A stretch of DNA of 64,000 nt. Origin: Xiphydria camelus (taxonomy: Eukaryota; Arthropoda; Insecta; Hymenoptera; Xiphydriidae). Below are positions 39,120 to 49,903 of the stretch, in pieces. The stretch lies in contig OY783191.1 of assembly GCA_963678675.1 (NCBI GenBank), forward strand, positions 25,564,955-25,628,954, read 5' to 3'. The notes under the pieces are model-generated. The model saw only the letters and a list, made by a program, of their open reading frames with translations, was not told the DNA's origin and ran no database searches. The number at the start of each line of letters is the position of its first letter. Position 1 is the first letter of the stretch. A program made the position numbers and the translations under genes.

Positions 39120-42100
39120 GTCCAGTAAAAATCCTTCTGAAATCGATGTTTCGAGCCTCAAAGCTGAAAATTTGGTCAAAGATCCATTTTGGGTAGTTGA
39201 AAACAGGGGTGAGGTTTAAAAAGTTCTATATCCCCGAGGATTTTTGAAAAACAATAAAAACTACCCAAAAAATGGGCTCTACGAAAATAACTCGAAAACT
39301 AAGCGAGATATCGAAAAAAGTGTCAAATAAAAGTTGTAGAGCTTAAAATTCTCTATAAAAAAGGTTTACACAGTTTACCCCCACTCCTCACGGTTTACCC
39401 TTTAGAGCCGCGCGAACATTGGAAGTAGAAAAAAAAAAATCATGAAACCTCGAAAATTTAACATTTTTGACTGCTTTTTATTTTAAATTGCTTAAGAAAT
39501 TCTCTACTTTTTAAATAAAATGATATGATTTTTTTCTCTCAATTGTTTAAAAACTGCCAAGTAAAATCAACGATATCTCTCGATATATTGAATGATTTTT
39601 TCTTCTTTGTATTCCATGATTTTGTTAGTTAAATTCCCTGCACATTACACTCCGGTTATTCTTCTGTAATTGTCGTAAGTTTTTAAATAACTCCGTTTGG
39701 AAAATTGCTTTACAAACCTTGGTGCGTCCGGAGAACCACTGGTGGCCTGCTCCTTCCCCTCCATGGTGATGGGACCTGAGCCCGCTACCTTTCTGGGTCT
39801 CGTTCTCCTCCGTTTAAACTTTCCTAACATCGGCCGCTTCGCACAGCAAAATATATGTTATGCACCATCATGTAGCTATATTATAAACAAAGTATTGGAT
39901 TGTTTCGCCCATAAAGAAAGTAAATAGAAAGTTTTTCAATAATTTTTATTTTGCATACTAAAAATAACACCACCGCCGTTTTTTTTTATATAGATTCAAG
40001 CATGATTAAACTATGACATATAATTTTTACGAGATGATTGGTGTGGTAGAACAAGTCGAAATAAATTAATGAAAATGAAACAACTTTGCTTTCGCCGTTT
40101 TTCTAACGTAAGAGATAGCGGAAAACGGTGGAAGCGAAGTTGTACACCTATTAATTCGAATTTTTACTTTACAAAAATAATAGTATTTATTTACAATGAC
40201 TTATTACTAATGAGAATACAATTTACTGCACGTAATATATGTACATATAAATCGAAATTAAATCACATTAAAGGTGTTATTTTATGAACTGACACAGAAT
40301 CTTCGTTTTAATCTTCATCGCTTTCGTGATTTATTGTGGATTGAATATGTTCTTTGTGAAATAGTTTCCTTAATGTTTTCGCAGGTTTAATAAGCTTTGT
40401 TTGATATCGCGCAAATGAAATAAATAATAAATAATTGAAGCTATATGGGAACAACAACCGACCGTTCTTTTGCCATTTTCGCGCTCGCATGTGTCGATAG
40501 AATGTGAGTCGATACAAATGTAACAGTAATTGCAAGACGGTGGAGGTAGCGACTTTCTATCCCTGATAAGCCAGGTGTTCCGTCGCGCGTTAAGCGAACG
40601 TCTATATCGGTTCTTATCGTTCATTATTATAATTATCGCGATCTATGTAAAGCATTAATGTAGAGTTAATCCCGCCATCGGTCGCAATGGTGAATTATTC
40701 TGGGATTTTATACTGTTACGATTTCACCGTTCCATTGCGGTCACCGAGACTGCACTACGGTGGTTAACCCTTTGAAGCACACATTTTCCTGATATCCTTA
40801 TTTTCATAAACATAGTTGCTCTTCAGGTTTTTGGGGTCGCTGATTTCAAATTTGCTATCTGATTTTCAAAATTCCAAATGGTGGATCCAATATGGCGGAC
40901 CAAATTTGTAAAACTGACTCCGATCATGGTGAAAATTGGTATACAAAGTCAATTTTGTTAATTTCGACTGTAATATTGAGTTCGCTACTTTGAATTTTAA
41001 AAATATAATAACACATTTATATAAAGCATCACGAGATACCCATGTGTACCAACTTTTACCAAGATCAGAGTCAACTTCGGTACTTTTGTCCGCTATATTG
41101 GATCCGCTATCTTGACTTTTAAAAATCTAATAGCAAATTCGAAATCAGCGACCCCAAAAACCCATGTATACCAATTTTCACCATGATCGGAGTCAATTTT
41201 ACAAATTTGGTCCGCCATGTTGGATCCGCGTATATATATGTATATTGCGTTGTTAAAAGTTAACTGTATCAGTGCTCTATGTGAAAACGTGTAATTATAA
41301 ATCACGAAAGCGATGAAGATTAAAACGAAGATTCTGTGTCAGTTCATAAAATAACACCTTTAATGTGATTTAATTTCGATTTATATGTACATATATTACG
41401 TGCAGTAAATTGTATTCTCATTAGTAATAAGTCATTGTAAATAAATACTATTATTTTTGTAAAGTAAAAATTCGAATTAATAGGTGTACAACTTCGCTTC
41501 CACCGTTTTCCGCTATCTCTTACGTTAGAAAAACGGCGAAAGCAAAGTTGTTTCATTTTCATTAATTTATTTCGACTTGTTCTACCACACCAATCATCTC
41601 GTAAAAATTACATGTCATAGTTTAATCATGCTTGAATCTATATAAAAAAAAACGGCGGTGGTGTTATTTTTAGTATGCAAAATAAAAATTATTGAAAAAC
41701 TTTCTATTTACTTTCTTTATGGGCGAAATAATCCAATACTTTGTTTATAATATAGCTACATGATGGTGCATAACATATATTTTGCTGTGCGAAGCGGCCG
41801 AGGTTAGGAAAGTTTAAACGGAGGAGAACGAGACCCAGAAAGGTAGCGGGCTCGGGTCCCATCACCATGGGGAGGAAGGAGCAGGCCACCAGTGGTTCTC
41901 CGGACGCACCAAGGTTTGTAAAGCAATTTTCCAAACGGAGTTATTTAAAAACTTACGACAATTACAGAAGAATAACCGGAGTGTAATGTGCAGGGAATTT
42001 AACTAACAAAATTATGGAACACAAAGAAGGAAAAATCATTCAATATATCGAGAGATATCGTTGATTTTACTTGGCAGTTTTTAAACAATTGAGGGAAAAA

Positions 42101-42510
42101 AAACATCATTTTATTTAAAAAGTAGAGAATTTGTTAAGCAATTTAAAACAAAAAGTATTCAAAAATGTTATCATGATTTTTCATGATTTCATGATTTTTT
42201 TCTACTTCCAATGTTCGCGCGGCTCTAGAGGGTAAACCGTGAGGAGTGGGGGTAAACTGTATAAACCTTTTTTATAGAGAATTTTAAGCTCTACAACTTT
42301 TATTTGACACTTTTTTCGATATCTCGCTTAGTTTTCGAGTTATTTTCGTAGAGCCCATTTTTTGGGTAGTTTTTATTGTTTTTCAAAAATCCTCGGGGAT
42401 ATAGAACTTTTTAAACGTCACCCCTGTTTTCAACTACCAAAAATGGACCTTTGAGCAAATTTTCAGCTTTGAGGCTCGAAACATCGATTTCAGAAGGATT
42501 TTTACTGGAC
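39120..42510. mobile_element. 3.39-kb TA-flanked fold-back element with 1.2-kb inverted arms
   Basis: The arms 39120-40333 and 41299-42510 are near-identical inverted copies, beginning GTCCAGTAAAAATCCTTC at each end. TA lies on both outer sides (39118-39119, 42511-42512) and the LINE frame rejoins when it is removed. A 965-bp spacer holds a further inverted array (40828-41230). The arms carry no transposase I recognise; the mirrored frames at 39697/41934 and 40069/41562 are unassigned. Probably moved by a Tc1/mariner-type enzyme in trans. Confidence 0.88.
40828..41230. repeat. Inverted array of GATCCAATATGGCGGA units
   Basis: One forward unit (40828-40951) and two reverse units (about 41031-41112 and 41113-41230) share TTTGGGGTCGCTGATTTC, GGATCCAATATGGCGGA and ATCATGGTGAAAATTGG. 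The same family forms the array at 55310-55906. Confidence 0.75.
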
Positions 42511-42512
42511 TA

Positions 42513-42585
42513 TACCGCTTTTACCATCTCCGCCTAACCCTCCCCGACCCCCTCTTCCGTAAATGCGCTCTCCTCTATTTGCGCC
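42513..42585 (-). pseudogene. LINE ORF2 linker segment between insertions
   Basis: This 76-bp LINE island between the 3.4-kb and 2.4-kb insertions reads AFTEEGVGEG, a TAG, then AEMVKAV. It continues into the linker at 39117 once the TA duplication is collapsed, and backwards into VVWSEEAVTAF at 45040 once the TTA is collapsed. Confidence 0.8.
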
Positions 42586-42588
42586 TTA

Positions 42589-45007
42589 GGGCCAGTTTTA
42601 CCAAAGCCAAGTTATACCTAGAATAAGTATACCGAGGATAAATTTATACTCTTCTTTATACCTGGTACAAAGCGCAGGCGTTTTACCAGCTCCAAGTTTG
42701 CCTGGGATAACTATTCCAGGTATAAGCGTTGGCCATCTAAAATTATTTTTAGGTTGGTAGTAAGAAGTACGTACTGCGCATGACATTTGGTCGTTTTGAC
42801 AGCTGTTCCGGCGCGATAAATGAAATTCGGAGTTGTTATTCTCAGTATAACCTAACTTTTTGTTTTTGACGTCTTTATTCTTTCATGATATAATCATAAC
42901 CTGATCGTTGTGGTAAATTGTTATTAATTTTGAAATAGTTGATTGATGTACCAGTTTTTTAATCATCATCTGATGATGACATTGACGTATTACCAAGAAT
43001 CAGAAATCCAAAGAAAATACGTGCCCGGTAAATAAAAGATATCTATAACAATATATTTATATTTTCGTAACAATAACTTTTATTTTCGAGTCGTCGATAA
43101 AAGCATCAGGTACAAAACACGTCCAAACATTCGATATCTCACCAACAAGAATGTGTTCAGTCTCAAAAAACTATAAGGGTCGTCACACAATAATAGTAAT
43201 TACAACGTAAAATTGCACCATTTGATCCAAATCTCGTATCGGACAAAATATATTCTAAAATCTATAAACTTTTAAATCGCTACAACTTAAGATTTATCAC
43301 GCGGTGACATTACTCTGAGATTACATAGAGCGGTACAATGTTATCGTTTTTTTAAGTATACGCGACCCTATCTAAAAAGTATACAAAGAGCGTTGTACGA
43401 CTTGATGTCTAATGCCGAGGTATCTTACAAAAGTGTATCAATGCAAATCTAAAATTTTTTCATATTCTACATCGTACGACGGATGTATCACTTCTGCTCC
43501 TGAAAACTGCAATCACGCGAATTGAAGAAAGGTATAATGTCTACCTAGATAAATTTAAATGTTACTTATACAAGACAATGCAATGGTAGATGACTTCTTT
43601 GGTTGATATTATTGGATACCGTTGAGATTCTCGCGATTAGAGACCCGCGTGCGTCAATTTTAAATTTAAACTTGCAATTTCTGAGTAAAAGAGTGAAGAG
43701 AGAAAACAAAATTTTCCCGACGTTTCTATGAGCTTCTATCCTCCTATTAAAAAAGAACTATAATCTAAAATGTGTCGTGCGAAATTACCTCGCAGAGAAA
43801 GACTCATTTATAAAAGAAGGCTACAATAGCCGTTCCTCGGAGCACCGTCCGACGCGATTGCTGCGACCCAGAGAACTTGAGTATCATCGAGTTCTTAATC
43901 TAGAACGAATTATCGAACGTCAACGTCGCGGTGGAATTTCTACTGTCCGGCGATTGCATTGCGATATATCGTTTCCGTAAGATCTCTTGAAGGTCGTTGC
44001 AAGAGCTATTTTCTCGTTTGGCTCGCAAAGGTCTCCCACCCGGCGATCTGAAAAACACGTTTAAAAGCCCACTGTGAACAAAATCAATCTTTCGCAGCCA
44101 CGACATTCTGACAATGCGAAACTCCTCTTTGTTCCTGGCGAATAAAAAGTTTACCGCGATAAAATTGTTTAATCGTACCTTGTGACGAGTTTCATTTTGA
44201 CTTTGTTGATGTTTTTCAGTATGTCGCCCATTGATTTCTGGGAGATCAGTGGCGGTTTATGCCGATCGATGAACTTGTAGCCCTGTAAACTAGCTCTCCT
44301 CGCGATGTTAGGAGTCGTTGGAGGTTGCTGAGGTGGCGGCATATAATAATGACTAATTAAAAGTTTTAACATTATGATAAAAACGATTACCTACAGTAAT
44401 TAGCATTGATCCCGAAGCAAGAAATCTTAAAGTCGGCAATAATTTTGTTGCTGGCTGAATTGCTGCATTTCTTGGCGACCTCGAAGCAATGCGATGTCGT
44501 ATTTGTCCCAATAATCTCTGACAGGTTTGTTTTTCCAAACGAAAGCAAGTGAAGAATTCTACAACCATTGTATTCTTCGAAATAGTCAACTCTGGAATAG
44601 TTTTGTATTAGATATTGGTTATAAATTAGTAGGTATAGGTATCCTTTATTTACTTACCGGGCACGTATTTTCCTAGGATTTCTCATTCTTTGTAAGACGT
44701 CAATTTCATCATCAGATGATGATTTGACAACTGGCACATCAATCAACTCTATTTCACAACTAATAACAATTATTATGATTCTGTCACGGTTGTGATTCTG
44801 TCACGGAATAACAGACGCAAACAAAAAGTTAGGTTATCCCGAGGATAGCTAGCTTATCCAGCGCTGAAACTGCCGGATAAGCTATCCCTGCATTTATTCC
44901 AAAGTTTATCCTATTCCAGACTTATACCATCGTGGTAAAACGCTTGCGTACAGGTTATTCTCAGTATAGCGCTATACGGCGTTTATACCGTGTTGGTAAA
45001 ACCGGCC
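42589..45007 (-). mobile_element. Pack-type Harbinger with MTFR-like exons, complete copy
   Basis: The ends GGGCCAGTTTTACCAA and TTGGTAAAACCGGCCC are flanked by TTA on both sides (42586-42588, 45008-45010), a PIF/Harbinger target. The terminal arms are long: 42589-43045 repeats the right arm inverted, including a copy of transposase exon 1. It is inserted in the LINE endonuclease/RT linker, which rejoins on removal. Inside, in minus orientation, are two Harbinger N-terminal exons and then the captured host exons. Confidence 0.88.
43910..44760 (-). pseudogene. Chimeric Harbinger N-terminus plus MTFR-like exons, copy 2
   Basis: Exon 1 (about 44748-44660; its start ATG is changed to ATA) ends CCCG|GTAAGT. 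Exon 2 (about 44590-44393) is an open HARBI1-type N-terminal segment (RNAAIQPATKLLPTLRFLAS). Then come 44354-44181, MPPPQQPPTTPNIARRASLQ to MGDILKNINKVKMKLVTR with an AAG|GTACGA donor, and 44046-43910 after a TTTTTCAG acceptor. Splicing these two gives R followed by SPGGRPLRAKRE and LQEILRKRYIAMQSPDSRNS to a stop. Pro-rich, DILK-x-x-x-KVK, then SPGG is the signature arrangement of the mitochondrial fission regulator (MTFR1/MTFR1L) family. The intron is kept, so capture was at the DNA level. Both host exons are open here. No transposase catalytic core is present. Confidence 0.78.
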
Positions 45008-45010
45008 CTT

Positions 45011-45358
45011 AAAGGCAGTTACGGCCTCTTCTGACCAAACGACAACTTCTCTTTCTTCCTCCGCTATCTCTATCTTCTTTTCCACCTTGCCGCTTACGAC
45101 GCATTTAGTGGTTGGTGGTCCGACTCTACTCGTTTTGCTATCCTGAACTCTCTTACTCTTCTCAGTCCTTCCAGGTTAGTTATCCCGTAGTCTATTACCG
45201 TTGATCCCCTGGGTCCAACATACGTCAACTCTCCTTTTTCGTCTCCTTTGCTATTGCCATTTAGCAACAGCCAGCCTCTTCTTTCCAGCATCTGTATCAG
45301 TGCTCTGCCCTCCCCGTTGAGTACTCGGTCCTTCGACTCTCTCTTTTCTATCTCTTTA
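45011..45358 (-). pseudogene. LINE ORF2: second half of the APE endonuclease
   Basis: The minus strand reads LIQMLERRGWLLLNGN, STVIDYGITNLEGLRRV and the terminal RVESDHQPL. The last contains the SDH motif typical of APE-like endonucleases. The N-terminal half, with the GGDFNARAG motif, is at 48313-48820 beyond the 2.9-kb insertion. Confidence 0.85.
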
Positions 45359-45361
45359 GTC

Positions 45362-48270
45362 CGTCAGATAGTGACAGATTCTGGTGCCCCATTTTCGCAT
45401 ACAAGCCTCGAAGAGGGTTGAAAAGTAATTCGATGTTGAGTAGAATAAAGAGAAATTTACGAATGGCCCCTGGGGATAACATATGGAAAAATCGATTTTT
45501 CTTAACATAAATAAAAGGTGTTTTTTCCCCATTTTCTCACGCAAGCCTTGTTCACTAAATGATTAATTAATAAAACGTGGCTTCGGAAAACCAAAGGCTT
45601 GAGTGTAGCATGTGGATAAAGGGTTGAAATAATCTTGTAAGAAAAAATCGAGATTTTGAACGATTTTCCCACACAAGCCTATTGGAAGTATGGAAACGTA
45701 CATCGTCACTAGCCCGAAAATAATATTGGCTTGAGTGGCGCGAATGGATAAGTACATTTTAGGGTCGTAAAATTTAACATAAATTTTTGTCGATTTTTCA
45801 GTTATTTTTCCATGAACGAAATTAATTGCAATACACTTATGAATTTAAAAGTCCGTAAAAAAGTAATGGCTTGAGTGTAGAGTGTGGTCTACAAATTTTT
45901 AAAACATAGCAAAGTTGCAGAAAATTGTATGCAAATTGCCGCCATTTTCCCACGCAAGCCGTTTGACATGTGCTTAGAAAAAGTGATTCTAAGACTGTAT
46001 ATAACAAAAGGCTTGAGTGTCGAACGTGGTCTTCATATTAATTATACATAATGTATTTAAGAAAGAGCTGACAAAAAAATTCTAGAAATTGCCGCTATTT
46101 TCTCACGCAAGCCGTTTGACATATGCTTAGAAAAAGTGATTCTAAGACTGTATAACAAAAGGCTTGAGTGTCGGACGTGTTCATCATATTAATTATACAT
46201 AATGTATTTAAGAAAGAGCTGACAGAAAAATTCTAGAAATTTCCACCATTTTCCAACACAAGCCGTTTGGCATATGCTTACAAAAAATGATTCTAAGACT
46301 ATTGTAACAAAAGGCTTGAGTGTCGGACATGGAGCATATTATTTATGTATAAAAGAGCTAACAAAAAATCTATATATTTCGATTCTAAAACGATACAACA
46401 AAAGGCTTGAGTATCGGATATGGAGCATATTATATATCTAAGGAAGAGCTGACAAAAAATCTAGAAATGTTTATGCAGGGTTATTATTATTATTATTATT
46501 ATATATTTATTTCCGGCCTTACGCCATTATAATAGTCAGAAACTCTGTCCTCGCGCCTCGCGTCCTGTTATGGAAAAGAAATTCTTGAAAAAGTTGCAGC
46601 GTGTGAAAAATGCAATTAAATACCTAATAATAATTATGTGGTACATGTAACCCTATTATTTAATGGTAAATAAACATCTCTTTTATTTGTATTAAAAATC
46701 TATGTACACATTCCTTATAGTTTTCGTTTATTAGTTTGTTTCTTTAATTTTAATTTACTTACAACAGACATATATGTGAGGAAAAAGTTGACATATTTTT
46801 TGAATTTTTTTTGCGCGACAATTTAGACATTTTTATTTCGGATTTCGGTTTATCCTTGAAATAGTGAAACATTTTTAACACATTAAAATATCATCTTAAA
46901 CACGTGTCACAGATTCACGTGTCCCGCTTTTTCATTTGCAAGATCTAGCAACCCTGCTGCCACCGTGAGCAACTGAGCCCACATTTAACGCGCTTTCATA
47001 ACGCATGTGGATAGCCTCTTGTGAAGATGTAATAAAGCAGTGCATGTATTTACTGAGTTATTTGTCTTCAAATGGAATAATTGGTAAGTACTGCGATATA
47101 CATTTATTCAGGATGTTCTGACAAACGTGTGCTGCTGACCGACTAAATAGAGCAAGCCAGTCTAGCGATAGCGACAGGCGCCGGGTTCCTCGAGTCGCAA
47201 GCGAAGAGCCCCTCGACCGCGTGCTCAAATTTCAGGAGCCTCGCGGAAGGGCACGGAAGCCCTCAGAATTCTGTTATCAACAAAACTTTTTTTAAATTTT
47301 GTTATATATTTATAGAAGATCATTAACAACATTATCTGCATCGACAGTTTTGTTCTAAATGTACAGGGTGGAAAATGATGGAAATTTCTAGAATTTTTCT
47401 GTCAGCTCTTTCTTAAATACATTATGTATAATTAATATGAAGACCACGTCCGACACTCAAGCCTTTTGTTATATAATCTTAAAATCACTTTTTCTAAGCA
47501 TATATCAAACGGCTTGCGTGGGAAAATGGCGGCAATTTCTAGAATTTTTCTGTCAGCTCTTTCTTAAATACATTACGTATAATTAATATGAAGACCACGT
47601 CCGACACTCAAGCCTTTTGTTATATACGCTTAAAATCAATTTTTCTAAGCACATGTCAAACGGCTTGCGTGGGAAAATGGCGGCAATTTGCATACAATTT
47701 TCCTACAACTTTCCGACGCAAGCCTTCCTTCCGTCCACATCCGATAGTCATGCCAATTTTATAATAATGTCTAACACATCAAAAATAATCTATAGTTTCA
47801 AAGGCTTGAATGAAAAAATAACTGAAAAATCGATAAAAATTTCCGTTCAATTTTACGACCCTAAAATGTACTTATCCATTCGCGCCACTCAAGCCAATAT
47901 TATTTTCGGGCTAGTGGCGATGTACGTTTCCATACTTCCAATAGGCTTGTGTGGAAAAATCGGTCAAAATCTCGATTCTTTCTTACAAGATTATGCCATT
48001 ATTTCAACCCTTTATCCACACTCAACACTCAAGCCGTTGGTTTTCCGAGGCCAGGTTTGATTAATTAATCATTTAGTGAACAAGGCTTGCGCGTGAGGAA
48101 ATGGGAAAAAGCATCCTTTATTTATGTTAAGAAAAATCGATTTTTCCATATGTCATCCCCAGGGGCCATTCGTAAATATCACTTTATTCTACTCAACATC
48201 GAAGTACTTTTCAACCCTCTTCGTGGCTTGTATGCGAAAATGGGGCACCAGAATCTATCACTATCTGACG
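45362..48270. mobile_element. 2.9-kb long-TIR element with AAGCC iterons
   Basis: The ends CGTCAGATAGTGACAGATTC (left) and CTATCTGACG (right) are inverted, and homology continues for roughly 0.9 kb in each arm. A 3-bp GTC repeat flanks it (45359-45361, 48271-48273), and removal restores the LINE endonuclease. The arms contain tandem units of about 150 bp (45925-46470 left, 47385-47690 right), each with a CACGCAAGCC and an AAGGCTTGAGTGTCGGAC motif. The centre (46475-47370) has a TTA microsatellite (46484) and no recognisable gene. The superfamily is open; a 3-bp duplication would fit CACTA-like or Harbinger-like mobilisation. Confidence 0.82.
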
Positions 48271-48273
48271 GTC

Positions 48274-48820
48274 TACTTCTTCTTCCTCCTCATCCAGATC
48301 TGTTCGACTTTTTCATCCCGCTCTCGCATTAAAGTCTCCTCCTATAAGCAAGTTTCCTTCTTCCGTCTCCTCTATCCTTTCGTCCAGCTCTTTAGCGAGT
48401 CTCCCGACCCCCTCCCCGCAGTATATCATCCAGACCCTCCATTTCTCCCCTTCTATTACCAGCGATCTTTCCACCGCTCCCGTAAAACTTGTATTCCTAT
48501 TTTCCATTTCTTCTATCTTTGCCCTAACCCCTGTAATAATTCCCCCACATGCTCTCCCTCTTCGCCCTCCTTTGGTAGCTACCTGACATTTCCATTTCTG
48601 ACTTCCTGGTAAAAAACGCCCTATCCTATTCCACCTTTTTTTCATCTACCCACGTCTCAGTTAACCCTACAAAGTCGAATGACTCCACGTACCTCCAAAA
48701 GTCCCTATCCTTGCTATCTAGCCCTGCTACATTCCAGAATAACGCCCTCCACCGCCTTTCCTGTTCTACTTTTGCCCTATTCTTTGCTCCTCGCGCATCC
48801 GTTACCGCCGAAAAACCTGG
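48274..48820 (-). pseudogene. LINE ORF2: first half of the APE endonuclease
   Basis: Reads FWNVAGLDSKDRDFWRY, FVGLTETWVDEKK (catalytic Glu of the ET motif), a frameshift at an A-run (about 48640), then GGIITGVRAK and LLIGGDFNARAG (DFN motif), followed by a stop and the insertion at 48270. This nuclease nicks target DNA to prime reverse transcription. Confidence 0.85.
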
Positions 48821-48849
48821 TCTTCATTATCTTCTTTTTCCAGTCTCGA

Positions 48850-49728
48850 TCATGGAATCCATTTTTCCTGGATACGTAGCCTTTGGTACCCCACCTTTAC
48901 CTGTGTTCCTTTCACTTTCTCTCTTCTCCCTATTACTGCTAATTTCCTTTGAATCTCCCTCTCTTCTTGTATAAGGTCGTTGTCGATATAAATCCTCGGT
49001 TCTCCCAGCTGGCTCTTCCTCTTCATAACTTGCAACTTTCCTTCCCAGTTTCCAAGCTCTACTACCACCATGCTTCTTACGTTGGTCTTGATGATTTTTG
49101 CCCAATTGACTTTCACTTCGACCTTCAACTCTTTTTCCATGAATCTCTCCACCTCTTTCTCCTTTTCGGATCCCCTGATCTCCAGTCCTTTGATAACGAT
49201 ATTATTCCTTCTTTCTCTTTCCTCTCATATACAGTCAGCTGATCCTCTATTCTTTGCATTTCCTCCTCTCTCCCCCTTCTTCTTTATTCTTGATGTGTTT
49301 GTAGTGAGTTCCTCTTCCAACTTCGCGAACTTATTTTCCACGCGAACTTCTAGGTTTTTTCCTGTCTCCGTGATCTTAATTTCCCACGTCTCCATCTTTT
49401 TTCCCCATTTCTCCTCCCTTATTTCCAGTTCTTCTCTTAATTTTGCGTAGATCTCTTTCACCTCCTCACTAAATTCTCTCTTCAAGTCCTCTATTTCTTT
49501 TTTCATATCTTTAAATTGCATTCTAGTCTGTTCAGATATTATTTCCAACATTCCTTCCGCCTGTTGTGTCGTTCCTTTTGCTCCCAGCTTCATGTCCTCT
49601 GGGCTGTCCTCTGCCTCGACATCTGTCCTTCCGCCCTTTTTCAAACAGCTGTCCAGTTTCCTCTCCCCGCGACCTTCCTTTCCCAGCCTTTCGGCGTTGG
49701 TTGGTCTACTTCTCTTTTCTTTATTCAT
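48850..49728 (-). pseudogene. LINE ORF1: coiled coil and RRM-like RNA-binding protein
   Basis: Starts MNKEKRSRP at 49728. Residues about 60-150 form a long, charged coiled coil (KDMKKEIEDLKREFSEEVKE). A frameshift near 49235 leads into an RRM-like segment beginning RRNNIVIKGLEIRGSEKE and a C-terminal domain with EPRIYIDNDLIQEEREIQRK. The layout resembles L1-type ORF1 proteins that trimerise and bind element RNA. It ends near 48870. Confidence 0.78.
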
Positions 49729-49903
49729 GCTTTTCTTCTCTCGCGTATTTCCATTCTTTCTCCGCCGCTGGTCGACAGCTTACCTACCTTACAGACTTTG
49801 CTCTTTCCATGCTGGCTTTCTCTTTTGCTTTCCTTCCTCCTCACCGCTTCACTTAACCTCACTTCTGATTTTTCCACGGTTTTCCTAAACTCCTATCTTT
49901 ACC

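Noticed and set aside
39697..41934. Mirrored 76-codon frames in the fold-back arms
   Set aside because: They are present once per arm by inversion and have no recognisable domain; a possible link to a THAP-like C-x4-C (CYAPSC) was too weak to keep.
45925..46470. Regular 150-bp repeats resembling a CRISPR array
   Set aside because: Units are contiguous tandem repeats without unique spacers, lie in a transposon arm of a eukaryotic genome, and no cas gene is present.
46484..46505. TTA microsatellite as a possible LINE tail
   Set aside because: No LINE sequence precedes it and no target duplication flanks it.
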